This document shows positions 49,731 to 63,769 of a DNA stretch of 64,000 nt, one piece after another. Numbering within the stretch: position 1 is the first letter of the stretch; every line of letters begins with the position of its first letter. The stretch comes from Lates calcarifer (Eukaryota > Chordata > Actinopteri > Centropomidae): the NCBI RefSeq assembly GCF_001640805.2, contig NC_066845.1, forward strand, positions 24,058,307-24,122,306, read 5' to 3'. The notes beneath the pieces are model-generated. The model did no database searches. It was not told the origin of the DNA and saw only the letters and a program-made list of their open reading frames with translations. The translations under genes were made by a program, and so were the position numbers.

Positions 49731-52499
49731 ATCCTTTTTTTGTTTTAATTTTTGGTTTTTTTTTTCATCCCAACAAGACAGTTGTTCTAGACAGAATGGA
49801 AAATACTTTGAAACAGCATTTATACCAGTATTTGATATTTAGTGCTGCTTGTAAATGAGTTACATTTACAGAAAAGAGATGAATAATAAGGGGAAAAACA
49901 AGTGAAATTCCAGTTGTCCAATGTGCCATATCATTATATCTGTCTTAATGTGCTTAACCTCTTTGCTGTAGAGTATTGTCATGCATTTTATTTATACTGC
50001 ATTAAGTACGTAAAGGGACAGAATTAAATCTTTTAATCCGTTGGGATTTTTTTCCTGATATAATTCCACAAAACAAAATGACAGTATAATTTTTTTAAAG
50101 TGAGGATTAGACATCAGATATGAAATCTAAATTGGAGTATTTAGTGTCTGTAAATGACTTAACCTCAGCAGTTGCTCATTTATCTAATCCAAGCGAGTAA
50201 AAAGCCCTTTCCAATCATAAAGCTGTATATGTGCGTTGTGCTACTGGTTAAGACATTGGCTCCTGTTTTTATTCCAATTCAAGGGCTGATGAAAGTCACC
50301 ATGGTAACAAGAAGGCAGTCTGCTGTTGCGGATGACAGACATCTTGCAATGCCGACAGGTACGGCTTCGGCTTTTTCTGTTTTGCCTCTTTTTTTTTTCC
50401 TTCTCCTTCTTCTCCACAGTGAACAGGGCACGAGAATAGCAGTGTTTTATATGCACAGAACCTGCAGAGAGTGGAGGTGGTCCAGTACAGCTGGGACTGT
50501 TTGATAAGTGTCAAAAACTTCATGACTACTGGGGCTTTCAGTGCTTGTGTGTACTGATAAATTCACAATGCAGTGCATGTGTTGTCGGTTTTCAAAAGGG
50601 TTCGTCAAGTTTTAAGCAAAAATTACAGGAGAGTTAAGTATAAATTAACTGGAGCTAAAGGAGAGAGACCCTGATGCTTCTATTTTGGCCAAAAGTAAAA
50701 TAAAAATAATGATCACAAATGTTTTGGTCCTTTCATCCCTTCCTGGCATTAGCCCTAAAAGCACATGAACTCCTAATTACAGCCCTACTAGACCTCCATT
50801 TTCTCACTGTCCAATAATAACCTTCTTCTGAATTATTCTGAGAGAGCAATCCAAGCATAGAGCAGGAAATCCTTCAATTATTATCAGTTTAGCTCGCAGA
50901 GTATTTTACCTGTGGCATGAATGGCCTGTGCAGAGATAATTGCCTGGAGTCTGTTCTGCAGGAACAAATAAAAGGATAATTCTGAACATAGACCAGGATG
51001 ATGAATGTACTTGAATATACTATAGCCGGCTGCTGTTTTAAGCTGTTGAATTAGATATTATAATCTTCAACACCTCAGCTCAGTGGGAAATTTAATTAAC
51101 TATAAACCTATGGAGCAGTGAGGTGACCTCTCATTCGCCTGTGGGCAGTGACTCAGAGGATCAGCCATGTCCGAGAAGACAGACTCATGCTGTTTGTATT
51201 ACAAAAGATTATAGAAGAGATAGAAGAGAGCTGAGGATTTTCAGTCATTTGTGACGTCCTGATAAACTGTGCGTCTTAGACGCTTTGAAGATGCCTCCAG
51301 CAGGAAGTCACTCATCTCACCCCGCTCTCGCCTACATCGTGTATGAATTGCAGCTAGCACCAGACGCCTCGGGGTATGTTCAGACTGGACGGCAAGCTGA
51401 TTTCCATCTCACCGTGTTGGCGCTATTTTTTTCACTCTGTGTCTATATTTGTTTACATGCTTGTATTTGCCGCAGTCATAAGAAGTGACAGCGCAGATGT
51501 TCGGTGTAGTGAGCTACATACTGATGTGAAAGCTCATGAATAACTTTTCCTTCTTTTACATTCATAAAAGTGAGTCTTCAACCTTCAGGACTAGTCCAGA
51601 TTTTAGGAATCAAACAGATTAGGAGCAGGAATATAACAAAGCTGCATGAACTGAAGTTCTTTTCACTTACGGTGCGACGTGAATAAACAATGAAGAAAGT
51701 GCGAAATACTCACCCGCCCATGTAGAAGAAATAAAATAAGATAGAATTACGGATCAGACTATTATCTGGGTGGGTAATGGTTTGTAGCCTGTTGCAAGGC
51801 TAGTAAGTGTCTCTAAGTGTGTTCATGGTGAGACTTTTAGACTCAGTCGAGGTCCACGTCATTACAGCTGCTGGATAATGAGGAATTTTAAAAGGCAATC
51901 ATGCAAAAACAGACTTTCTGCTTTTGGTCAAATATGTGCATCTATTCAAAACCATTTGGCAAATAATTCATAAAATAAAACTGAATAACAGGCATTAATT
52001 TAGTCCCAGTTCCTTGCTGTTGCTGCTTTTTTTCTCCTTTCAGATTAATTTTCTGCCTTTTGACCGAGCAGAGCTCAGGATGTTGGTGATTAGTTTGGGA
52101 AAGTAATTTGAAAGTTTTTTGTCCCACAGTCATTTGGTGTTTGTTAAAAGACATTCAGTCCTATCTTACAGGAACAATAAAGCAAGTTTTCTCCTCGGGG
52201 GTGGTAGAAGCATCTTTTAGACATTTTCTCCCTCTGAAGTATTGTACACACAGCAGGGTGTTTGTCTCCAGTGACAGTGCAGACAGGATGCTAATCGCAG
52301 TGACTGCTTTACCCCCGGGGTCACTTCATGAGTTTGGAGTTTTGTTCTTTCGTCTGGCTGGAGATTGAGTCAAAAACCACTTCAGTCTCTGGCTGGATGG
52401 TGACAGCACAAGTCCTCTGAGCTGGTAGATTCCCAGATGTTTTAAGTGTCAGTCAGGCAAAGTACAAACACAGGAAAGAGGAGACTACAACTTAACTTC

Positions 52500-52542
52500 G
52501 GGGGGGGGGGTGAAAAATAAGATGAAAAATAATGAAAAATAA
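52500..52542 (+). repeat. G-tract followed by 10-bp tandem repeat
   Basis: A run of 11 G is followed by three copies of tgaaaaataa (52511, 52523 and 52533). Simple-sequence DNA. Confidence 0.8.
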
Positions 52543-53254
52543 CTACTACTTTTGTTCTTAACATGACAGACTGATTTTACATCCCGCAAGATTTAAAGAA
52601 TTCTGTAGAATAGAGATATGTTCAGAAAAGGAACATAAATAAATCATGTCTTAACTGAACAGTCTCCCTTTTTTTTCCTCTGCTGACACTCTGAGTGAAC
52701 TGAGTGAGTAAAGGCTGAGAACTCACCTCTTGTCCTGCCCTTGTACAAGTTACCGGCCATACAGACTGTTCTAAAAAGCTCAATGTTAAACCTAGAGTTC
52801 ATGATCAAACGCTGGTGTCAAATGAAGAAACTCTGGGGGATGGGTGCAGGGATAGATGCACAGTGGGGGGGGGGATTACCAAAAGTGCACAGGCTTGGAT
52901 CCTGATCGGCAATGACATCAGGGTCGAGCTCAGCCGATACCGACTGACACGTCTGCCTCTCAACACCTGAGAGGCTGTTCGCTCAGAGCCACGTGTTCAT
53001 CAGCATCACAAATTTGGCCGCTATCTATACCTGCTTCACGCATACATTTAGACACGTACACGTCTGGTGCTTATCTCGCAAAGCTCAGGAGTCGTCTTTT
53101 ATTAAATCAGCCAGTCGCTGTGAAAAAAAATGGAAATATGTGTTATATGTTTTTTTTTTTACCTTGGCTTATTTACCCCACTGTGTTTTTTGAGTTTCTG
53201 TCTGTCTTTTGCTTAGGAATGCAGCTAAAAGTACCTTTTCAACTGACTGATAGT

Positions 53255-53505
53255 TTTGTTTATAAAATCCCCAGCAAAAAGTAAAAAATTCCTGTTTTAT
53301 TATCCTAAAGACTAAGGTGACATCCTTCACTTTACTATCATGTATGACAAAGAAAAGCAGCAAATCCAAAACATTTGAGAAGCTACAACAGCACATTTTT
53401 GCCATTTTTGGAAAAAATAGAGACTAAAATAAGTATTTGATTATCAAAATAGTTCCACATTAATCTTTTGTTGATTCTTGAACTTGTCTTTGCAGCTCTG
53501 CTTGT
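53255..53505 (+). repeat. 'gggctgcaactaa'-type repeat, 5'-truncated copy
   Basis: The order actttactatcatgtatgac, aaagaaaagcagcaaatcca, aaacatttgagaagctacaa, ttgattatcaaaatagttcc and tctttgcagctctg matches the middle and end of the family at 47.7 kb. Confidence 0.55.
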
Positions 53506-53509
53506 ATTC

Positions 53510-56500
53510 TTGGCATTAAAATAGTCAAAAAATCAACTACCAACAGCTGTTTAAAGCAAGTTTAAAACAAGTTCTGGTTTTCTTCTGTTATCAGTAGAAT
53601 TTAGCTATATTCATATTTTTGTCAAAGGCTGGCTTTATTATATATTTTCCTACTGTCATCAAATCCCATGAAAATACCACAAATAGCAATGTGTTATTTC
53701 AAATAGTACATCCCTGCCTTCTCTGTGGATCTGAACCCTGAGGCTGTCGGCTCCTACTGAAGACGTGAATCTTTAAAAACAGCTCACAGACACTGTAAAT
53801 GTAGTTTAATTTTTAAAAAAGATTCACTGTTTTACTAAAACAATCATTTGTGCAGTTGTTAGGAACTATTTTTAGCAGCGGATTAATACACATCTGGTGA
53901 AGTTGAGTATTTCTGGCAGCAGGATAGTGGACTGTGTCTGGGATTGAGTCAAAAAAAAAAATACTTCTACTGTTTTCATGTACAACACTGATGTGTTTTT
54001 AATAGTCGGAGGAATAAGATGCTTCATACTGAGCTGTGGCTACACAAACACTTGTTGATAGGAGCACTTCATTGTTTGTTTTGGTCTTTTCCTGGCATCT
54101 TAAAAACAGAAACACGTCTCACGAGTTTTTCACCGCAGCTGAAGAAGCTTGAGTTTGCTCTCAGCTTTAAAATATTCTCCCAAACACTGTCACGTCGCCA
54201 TCTACCAGAAAGATTTTTTCTTTTTCCTGTGGAGTAAAGCTTGCTTTGTCTTACACACTAACCTAGATACCGAAAGGAAAATGCACAGAGTTGAAATCGT
54301 ATTTATTACGTCAGCGCATTAATTTCCATATCTCACAAGGAATTGTGGCTGCAGGAATAGTACAATAGGAAGAAGGCTTTTATTTACTTGTTTTCTAATA
54401 ATATGCCGGTGCTGTGGAGCAGAACAATGAGATCAATCAGATCTTGAGCATCTGCAATGAAAAAGGAAGTAGCTCAGAATAACCATATAATTATACTATG
54501 TGTCTTTAGAAGCAGTGGGAAATATGCGACTGCAGTTTGTTTGTGCAGCTGTTATCTTTGCATCTGACGCGGTAATAACAATAACACAGGCTCATTTTTC
54601 ATCCAAAGCAGCACAGTGAAGGTGTGATGTAGTAGCTGCACTTGGATTTCACGGCTGCCCGACTTCGCTCCAGGTCCATCCCACAGCTTATCTGACAGGA
54701 ATCCGGAGCAGCTGGAAACCTTTGAAATGAAAATGTCAATATATAAAAAACCAGGAGGCCAATTAATAAGTAAGAGCTGTTTCACACCAGAGACCTCAGA
54801 CCTGCAGGAAGGACCCCCCTCCACCTCCACCCTCACTTTCCTTCTCACCTCTAATTCCCACAGAGGGGTTATTCATCACTGTCTTCTTTAGGGTGGAGTT
54901 CAGATTAAACAACCACATGTGCTCAAAATAATAATAAGAAACAAGCTTTTTCTTCTGTGTCAGTTTTCAAAGCTGTTCCACAAATGGGTGCAGCGGGCCA
55001 CACAAGCACTGACGTTATTTTGGAAATAATGAAACTGTCAGTCTTGAATAAAGCTGGTTACGTAAGAACAGGCTGAAGAAACAAAACAATGCAACAGTCT
55101 GTCAGTGAAGTTGTTTAGAAGATGCCAGTTATAAACGAGCATATTATTCCATTTTCAAGAGGAGGAGGCAAAGTCACCTTTTCATTTTCAGTCTAGACTT
55201 TCAGGACAACCCAAGTGTTCTTGCTGGAGGATTTAAGAGCCGAGAGGCGGCTCAGTCTCCCTGGGTCCTGGTGTGTTTCTGACGACTAAGCTCTCAGGCG
55301 GTGACGGGGACCTCAGATTTTGTCAGATTTGGGGGACGTTCAGTCGCAAGACAAACTGTACAGCAGAGCAGAGCAGAGGGACAAGTTCAACATCGACCCA
55401 AAAAACACGTACAACAAAGACGCAGCTGTACGCCACAAAAAGCTTTGATCGTATCTTTTTAAAGCAGGGATATGAGGCAAAAACTGCACCTGCGTCAAAT
55501 GGAATCACCTGCTAAGAAAAAACAGTTTCTCTGCTGATGCAACCACCAACTAAGTTTTCCAAGACTTTAAACTTCTAGATAAAATACAGCTTCTTGCAGA
55601 AAACAAACAAAATGTATTGGCTTAAATTCAAGACACCGTCCCTGACTGAAAGCACAGTAGTCTACTCCTGCCATTAAAAGGGAGAAGCAGTCAGAGGTAA
55701 GAATTAATATGCTGTCTGTGTTCCACCCTGTTTGCCTTTGTAGTTTTTCCAAGACATGCCGCGCTTGACAGCATCATTTCTTTGAAAAAAATCAATTCGC
55801 CTTCAACAGCTGATATGCATTTATGGCTGTGAAAGCAGTTTTTAAATGTATATCTGTGGATGGTGAAGCTTTGCTGCGCCGATTGCAAACTAAAACACGT
55901 GATGGAATATAAAAATAAAAAGGAGTGTGTTTGCAGAAAAATGTAGGAAAATAAAAACCAGTGTTATGTTTTTAGTGTACTTCCCTCCCTTCCCTCGCTC
56001 TTGGATTTGATCGATTTTGTATTCTTTTGGACTTTCTCCTGGGTTACCTGCCTGTACGTCTTTGTGGCTTTCAGTTTTCATTAAATTCTGAACTGTGTCT
56101 GCAGTCTGGGTCCTCTTACCTCTTTAAATGTGGAAGTCAATTAGTCATGTAGCTCATGAATCACCATCAATACAAGGTTTGCAGCCATGATGTTTTTACA
56201 AAATATATTCTTAACAGAAAAGAAAATGCTATGGAAACTGAAATGAATAGGCCTTCTCATGGAAGGACATGTCATGGCTTGAAAAGCAGACCTGTGACTA
56301 ATGACATGATTGATGGCTGAACTCCAAGTCACTGCTCCAGTTTCAGGGTCGTGGTGTTGCTCGCTGTCACATTGCCAACGGCTTACTGCGACATTTGAAT
56401 ACATCATCCAATATTTTCCCTTCGTGTCAAATAAGTAGGGGTGCTGAGAAAAAAGGGTCTGCTGATAAATGGCTCATTGGACCTGAACCTTGAGATTTAA

Positions 56501-58900
56501 CTGATGTGATCAATGAAACTTAATTAACTGCAGAGACTGAGTGAATGCTGCGTGACGGAAAACCACGTGTTTTCTCTTGTGATCCGCATGAGAGGGAAAC
56601 AAGCAGCAGTCTGTCTGCCGCTCGTCTCCTCCGTCACAGCATTAACGTAGCCTCTGTGGGTAATTAGGTTTCATCTGTGTTATTGATATCGTGTGTTAAT
56701 GCCTCTGGTTCACCTCTGGTTTGGTTACATGAAAATATTTTTTTTTAATTTACTGACAGATTACTCAAAGGAATACAAAGAATACATTTCTAAGATTTCT
56801 CTCAGGCACTTCCTTTAAACAGGTGCAAATTAGATTATGTAAATGAGCCGTCATACACAGCTTTAATGTGTATGATTTCAGATGTGTGCAGCATCCTGCC
56901 ATGTTGTTTCTCATTACCACAACAGCAGCTAAGTGTCCTATACCTGACTGTACCAGGGTCTTATACAAGTGCATGCAATGTCCAGCAGGGTGACAGAAGT
57001 ACTCAGCTTGAATTAAAATAGATAAATAAATAAAAATAATAATTAAAATGGGTGAAAAAACACTGAATAAAAAACAGTTTCATGTTAAAAATCGAATTTT
57101 CTCTGGGGCGGACACATTAAGAACGGCTGTTTGCTCAGCTTGTTTCTCTGATTAGTTAAGATCCAGACATCCAGTGACAAAAATCCTTCATCCAGTTTAA
57201 GATTATGGTTATAATATTATAAAAATGACTGGATTTAAAACAGTGAGAGAGTAGTCAGCTGAAAATGTCTGGCCGACAGCCGGCGCTTATGGAAAACTCT
57301 CCTGACCCGTACAATCAACCAGGCAGATTTTAAGCAAAACAAACTTTTGTGGGTGCCTTCCAAAAAGATGAAAATGCAAAACATTGATTTGAATTTACCG
57401 CTGGAATTGAGAAATTGACGTCTTGTGTGTGAACAGGAGGTGACAAGAGGTAGATGTCTAACCATGCCATGCGCAGTGAGTGATAGAGTAGCTGTTATCT
57501 CCTAATCCAGTTCATCAAGTTTCAGTGCAAAGCTGTGCTTCACCTGAAGTTCACCTCACTTTTTATCACGTTCATTCTTCCATTCCTCCAGCTCCCTCTG
57601 TAGAGATTATAGTCTATGATTCCCTTATCTAGCCATTCACTGTCTTATCTAAATGTAGCTTTTCCCCCTCAGTTATTCCCCCTTTTCCATAAATTAGCAA
57701 AATAAACTCTCACTGTTTATTGTCCACCGCTGCTGTTGTGTAGAAACTCACAGGATTTCAGTAGTGGTCTGGACCAGTTTATGACATTTTACAGTGCTAT
57801 AACAACATCATGCTACTTATTTCCGACAGGCAGACGTCATGTTTAAGTGCATCTAGTTAAATTGTTTTAGTATTGTTGTGTTTTATTCTCTTATCCTCTC
57901 AAATTTACTCTTGTCAATAAAACTTTGTGCGCACTACCACAACATATGTCGTAGATTTTCTTAGGATAAAGTCCTTCTGGGCAAGTCACACCATTCTACA
58001 GCCAGTTACAGCTACACCCTCGAGCAGTTATTTCAGGCAAACAGCAGCAATAACAGCAATCAAAAGTGCCATCTCCACTTTTTTACCCTCACACTAAAAC
58101 TGTGGTGTTCCAGGTAATTGGAGTATTCAAATACAGTCTTTGTGCATAAACGATGAAGAAGGCGGTGATTTTTTCCGCTAGAGCAGCAGACTGAGGAGCA
58201 CACGACGCAAATTGCTGTCAGCTCTGATTACTTTTATTTTTTCATGGTACTGTTGTGTGTTTTCCCATCAATTTCACAGTTAGAGAGTGCTTGTTATGGC
58301 CCTCAGTTGGTGTGAAGGGAGGTGGCATCGTGTGAACAAGAGGTGTCAGAACAAATCCAGTATAGAATCTATAGAGCTGCAGATAGACCCTACTCACGTC
58401 TTTCCTTTCAAACAAAACTATGTTTGCTTGTGCAGGAAACACAAAGCCAGTTCATTCAGCAGGTGTTTTCTTCTCAAACACAATGTATTTTCTTCTAAAA
58501 GAAGCACAAGTGAAAGCTTTCATGAGCTGTCTCTGGGTTAGATCACCACAGCGTGGAAGCAAAGGACAGATGTAAACTATATCCCTCTTTTCACTGTTCA
58601 GCAGCTCTGTCTGTGTGCAGCAAGTGTTCAGCTGTGTTACAGATATTCACACTGATACTGATAGAAGATGTACGGAGAGGATGCATCCGTCTTCTTGATT
58701 CTGTCTCACTGCAGTTGGGAAACGCTGACTGACATTAAGTTACTTCAGCTTAATTAAAAACACGGCGGTTTAATCTGTCTCACTCCTCGCCAGGCTTTAT
58801 CACCCAACGTTTAAAGATAACACAGCAGCTTTAGCCTTCAATATCCGAGTCTGTACTCATTAAAAAAGAAAAAAATATGGGCTGAAGATTCTAGTTGTGC
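53510..58900. other. Intergenic upstream of npffr2, no gene seen
   Basis: No frame above 100 codons and no recognised exon or repeat. The AT-rich simple stretch near 57.0 kb (aataaataaataaaaataat) is low-complexity DNA. Confidence 0.55.
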
Positions 58901-58909
58901 ACTTGTTTC

Positions 58910-59065
58910 TGCCTGGTTTCCAGAGGTGTGGGTTGTTGTCTGTGGAGATGATCAGACGTCCAGGTCATGGTTCTTTAAGAGGAGACGAGTGAGGAGCAGC
59001 TGGAGTTGGTTTTAGGATACTTGACGTTTCACCTCCTGGGTGAGAGGTTTTCACCTAAAGGCTCC
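58910..59065 (+). repeat. Possible fragment of a fish repeat ('gacgtttcacctc')
   Basis: The words agaggtgtgggttgttgtct and ttgacgtttcacctcctggg followed by gagaggtttt recall a fish repeat with the phrase gtttcacctctcatccaaga. Weak. Confidence 0.3.
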
Positions 59066-59699
59066 ATTTAAGTCACTTCTTCATCCTGAAAATTGACCCT
59101 GTTGTTGTTTGGAGACAGAGGATGAATAACCACATGATTGTTTGTCATGTGAACCATTGTCTAATAATTATCCTTTATATTCTTTTTATCAGTTTGATGT
59201 ATTTAGCAGCCAGGAACAGTTGTCGTCTGTTATAGTCAGTGTGATACACCTTTACTCTTTCCTGACACTATCGTTGCACTGGTCAGGTAGCTGCCTGCAA
59301 ACAACCAGCAAAAGAAAAAGGCGTTTATTCATGTTAGAACTGCGTATTTATAATATATATAATTGTATTGTGTTGTCACATATGGTATTGTCAGCCTCTA
59401 CTACAGAGCAGCATCTGTATTTTAAAATAACGGCAGCAGAGCGCACCTTCTCCACTCCAGCTGGTGGTCGAGGTACAAGTGTGTTTTATTTGATACTGTT
59501 TTGTCCTAAATGTGTAGTTATGCTCTGTTTGTGTTGTACGTCTGTGCATTATGTGTTTATGTATGTGTGTCCTTTCCTTTGGGACAATGAAGTCCGTCTT
59601 ATCTTGTCACCATCCAGCTGCTCTAATCTCATCATAACCGAATAAAGTGGGTTGTAGCTGAAAATAGAGACGGCTGATGCTTCATATAGAAAGTGTGAG

Positions 59700-60670
59700 C
59701 TGTTTATTGGCCCAGACTCGTTAATCAGTGTTGATCTCTTTGCTCACTAATGAAGTATGGAAGTTATCAACAGTGTGAGCCATGAGTGAAACAATAGAAG
59801 AAGCAGTCCTGGCAAAAGAGGAAAATAAATACTCTCCAGATAAGGTTAATTTCCGCAGCTTCATAGAATTATATTAAGAGGAAAATAAAGAAGTTACAAC
59901 ACATTAATCTTCAGTGAGGATATCACTGTTCACTTCATGGTAGATTCCTGTTCAGCATTTGAATAAATGAGATGTGATGACGTGACAGATCGGCTTTGTC
60001 ACAGCCAACATGACTGAACAGGCCGGCGAAGGCGAATCAAATCCACACAGCACAAACATGTGCACGGGCATTCACTGCCGTTACACTATAACTGAATGAA
60101 TAACAGCACATTATCTGTTGCGTGGAGTAACACAGGTTTTATTTCTGCCTCTCTTTTTTTTACAATACTGCTTGCTAATTAAATTTATGAGTGTCCTCCG
60201 TGGTGATGTTTGACAGATTTGAAAGGTCTGTGATTGCTCCCATGTTGCACAACGTTAATTCTAATATTAATTCAGTAAAGGGAATTGATGCCATATATTT
60301 ATCACAGCAATACAAACTCTGACTCGAGGCTGAACAACAATATTTAGCTGCTGTCATCAGAGCAACAAGACGTGTCAGAGCAACAGGAATTTTAATAACC
60401 CCCTCTGAAAAAGATGAGCAGCACATAGCATGGATTGGCACCTTCCCTAACCAAAATACCTTACTCTAAATTTGATGAAATTGTCAATAATGGTAGCAAT
60501 ACGCGTTAGAATGTATCCAAGAGAGAGGCATCTCAAGATAAAATTACAACGAAATTGATTTTTTTGCCAGTAAATGGCACAGAGAAATGAAAACTTAATC
60601 CGAGCAGAATTGAAAGAGCGGGCAGTTCACGCCGTGTGTCATTTCATAAATGAGAGGACGCTGATTTTCC
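59700..60670. other. Candidate conserved non-coding block upstream
   Basis: Nearly 1 kb without recognised repeat or exon but with words such as gttaattctaatattaattc, ttggcccagactcgttaat and ggaattttaataac. The texture suggests regulatory DNA; only alignment with other fish could show it. Confidence 0.2.
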
Positions 60671-61379
60671 AAAGGCTAAAGTGTTATTGCCTCCAACACC
60701 ATATCCAACATTTGAGATATCCTTAAAAGCCGACCCTCTGAGGGGAATATTAGACTTTTTATCTGGTCAGAGGCATTTAGAGAGAAACCTGTGGTTACAG
60801 AAAAAAGTAAATTTCACTCCTTCTGTGTGCTGTAAAGCTGCAAACTTCTATAAACAGACAAGGTTTATCCCAGGAGAGAGGGGAGGTTCAGATCTCCATG
60901 CAGCATGTGAAGGGTCATAACGCTAGACTGACGCACATCTGCAGCACTTTTGAATATTTTACACTCTCAGCTTCTGTTGGTTGAATGCTTCTGTCAGGTC
61001 AAAGCTTCCTCTGGTCCACAGGGGTCTAAACAGGTACCTGAGGTTTTTATTTGATGATGTATACAGCAGTTTTTATTCCCTCCAACATGGTGCCAGTTGA
61101 ATTCAACCACTCATTGGTTTAGTTTCACTGTAGTTTCAAGCAGCTCTGAGTGGGTGTGAGGCTGGAGAGGATTTAGATTGAAGGAAAAAAAAAGTCCATT
61201 ATAAACCAAAGACTGTGTTTGCTGTGGTGCTAATGCTGTTTGAGTCACCAGGTCCACTCACCAGGTGGATGAGTCCAGCTGTCTTGGACATTAAGTGAAC
61301 ATGAAACCAGATGAGCGATGTTTGTTTTTTTTCCTTTTTAAAATTCTACCTTTTCTCAGAGGACGTAGGAAAGACAAGA

Positions 61380-61530
61380 TTCAATCAGACTGAGATCTGG
61401 GGGGTTTGGAGGCCGGGTCAGCACCTTGGGCTTCTTCCCAAGTTCCTCCAACCATTTCTGAGCGGTGTGATCAATGTTCCTCTCTTCACCTGTCAGTGGT
61501 TTTAATGTTGTGGCTGATCAGTGCACAGCT
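61380..61530 (+). mobile_element. Partial copy of the Tc1/mariner-derived family (right end)
   Basis: The run tctggggggtttggaggcc, agcaccttgggcttcttccc and then gtcagtggttttaatgttgtggctgatcagtg matches the inner block and terminal repeat of the element at 22.4-22.96 kb. About 150 bp remain, ending at the inverted terminus. Confidence 0.65.
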
Positions 61531-61899
61531 CTGCTCTCTAATTACATGTCCAGTGCTTCCTTTGAGGAAACATAAATAAATAAAGAAAGAAATTTACATT
61601 TAAATATTTGTTACTTCTAATGACGCCACTTTATCTGTGTATGAATATTGGCAAATGACATTCATCAGTTAACCTGCCCCTTATTTATAGATGAATCAGA
61701 TAAATGTTTGGTCTAAAGATCATGAGAGAATTGTATAAAATGCTCACCACACTTTCCCACAGCCCAAGTTTACGTCTTCAGATTAATGGTTTGTCAAGAT
61801 AAACAGCTGTTGGAGCTAATTTGTGACATTTATGTTCGGCTCGTGTTTTCATTTGGGGAAGGTTGCACTACTCGTCCGCTGCCATCTTTAGACTCTTTG

Positions 61900-62025
61900 G
61901 TGAACATTTAACTCAAATGCCAAATGGTTTCAGGAACATGACAGAGTTCAGGGAGTTGACTTCCGTTTGATCGAGCATCTTTGGGATGTGCTGGTCTTAA
62001 TGTTGCAGTTGATTAGTGTATAATA
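61900..62025 (+). mobile_element. Decayed second fragment of the same family
   Basis: The stretch caggaacatgacagagttca, gggagttgac and gatcgagcatctttgggatg corresponds to the ccaggaacacgacaaagagc ... cagcatctgtgggatg part of the 22.4 kb element. It ends in ttaatgttgcagttgattag, a decayed terminus. It probably represents a separate insertion or a split copy of the fragment 400 bp before it. Confidence 0.5.
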
Positions 62026-63769
62026 ACCCAAACCAGTACTTCAACTTTAATACTTAAACTACATTTTGCTGTTAATGCTTGTCTACTTTTAATTTAGTCG
62101 CCGGTCTTCATCTTGTCAGCTTCAGATAAAAGCTCAGTTTAAACTGTGTCTGTGTGATACTGTCAACTTAGTTGTTAATCAAACACACACACTGATTGAC
62201 ACACTCTGAGGCTTGTAGGCTTAAGGAGCTTTTCTGCCATATCTCAAAAGACTTTTTATTCTTTCTTGAGAAAAAAATCAATAATACATTTTCTTATTTT
62301 TCCCTATTCCTCACTTTGTTCAAAGAGTTACATCAGCATGGATTTTACATTCATAATAACATCAGAAATGATGCGGACGATGTAAAGAAATGACAAGATA
62401 ACAACTCAAGAGTGGATCAACAGTTCATTGATTATGACTTCAGTCTGACTTTAAAGCATAAAGACATTTCAAAAACAGGTCTTTACATAAGCCATTAAAA
62501 GGTATTAAAACATAAAACATAATGCAGAAGAAGTTACCTCAGATCCTGTGAAAGGTTTGTTCCAGGTGCTGTATGTGGAGCAGATGATGTAAAATCTCTT
62601 TTTCTTTGAAGCCTCGGAGAAACAGTGAGCATAAGGGATTTATTAGACACGTAATAGTATATATCATAACATCACTCTCATCTGAAAAGTGGAAGAATAT
62701 GGTTGTTTTTGGGGTTTTTTAACGCTGAACTCGAGCAGCGGTGCTCTCAAGGAGCTGCATCTGTCGAGAAACATATGATGAAACCATTACAACAGAAATA
62801 AGAGTGTTACTGTAGTAATTGTAGGTCTTGAACACTGACGTACTTTGAAAGTAATTTCCCTTCATTGTAACTTGGGCAATTACATGTATGCGTCACAGCT
62901 CGGGTTATTTTAAATCACTTAAAAACCTGTTATTCACGCATTCAGTCTCATTCAGATCCAAACTTAGTGGAACCAAGTAAACTCAGTCCATCAGTATGAA
63001 GCAGTAGGAAGCTGTTAGAGAGCGTATACCTCGCCTCTAAGGCTGCACAGTCCTCTAAATATAGAGTGGGGAAAGATGTGAGTTGTAATATGTATCTGGA
63101 TCCAGATCAGCATCTAAAAAAATCAAATTAATATATAATCATAGTTATTCTTGAGGAGTGCTTGTATCCTGTCCAGGATTTTTTATAAAAGGATGAAATG
63201 TTGACTACAGTTGAGCTGCGGCCTTTTAAATTGATCATACTGCTGTGTTTCTGTGTTGCTGTAAATATTTTACCTTGAACCAAAGAATCCAGGAAAAATA
63301 ATTATTTATTCACCTTGTGTTTTAGGAGTCAAGAGATGAATGCAAGGTGCTTTATAAAGCAGTCTTTTCTTCCTTGGACTGTGGCTGAACAGTCTGACAT
63401 TTCACAGAAATCTGTGCAACAACACAAAGTATAAAGTGTAGGTACAGAGACTCACAGTGTGCTCTTAAAAATCTTGCAATTTTGCATCATGGTGCAAACA
63501 CTTTTCAGCCATTCATGTTAATTTATTTAGGTTTTTGATTCACATAAATCAGAACTGCAGTATTTCTGAACCTTGTTTTCCCATATTGTTGTTTGTAAAT
63601 GACTGATAGGAACAAAAATCTTGAGCAAGAACAGTATACCCAGCTGGAGCTGCAGTCTAACCCAATTTGCATTTGTCCACGTCAAATAAATCCACCACTA
63701 AAGCATGGCTCTGAGGATGGCAACGTCTGTCAGTTTCAGTCCACCACTCAGCCGGTCCAAAGCCTGCTT

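Noticed and set aside
59142..59645. 167-codon open frame on the plus strand
   Set aside because: The longest frame besides the receptor exon, but the translation is an irregular mix rich in S, C, L and Y, with no domain, no convincing splice sites or Kozak context, and AT-rich DNA with few stops explains it.
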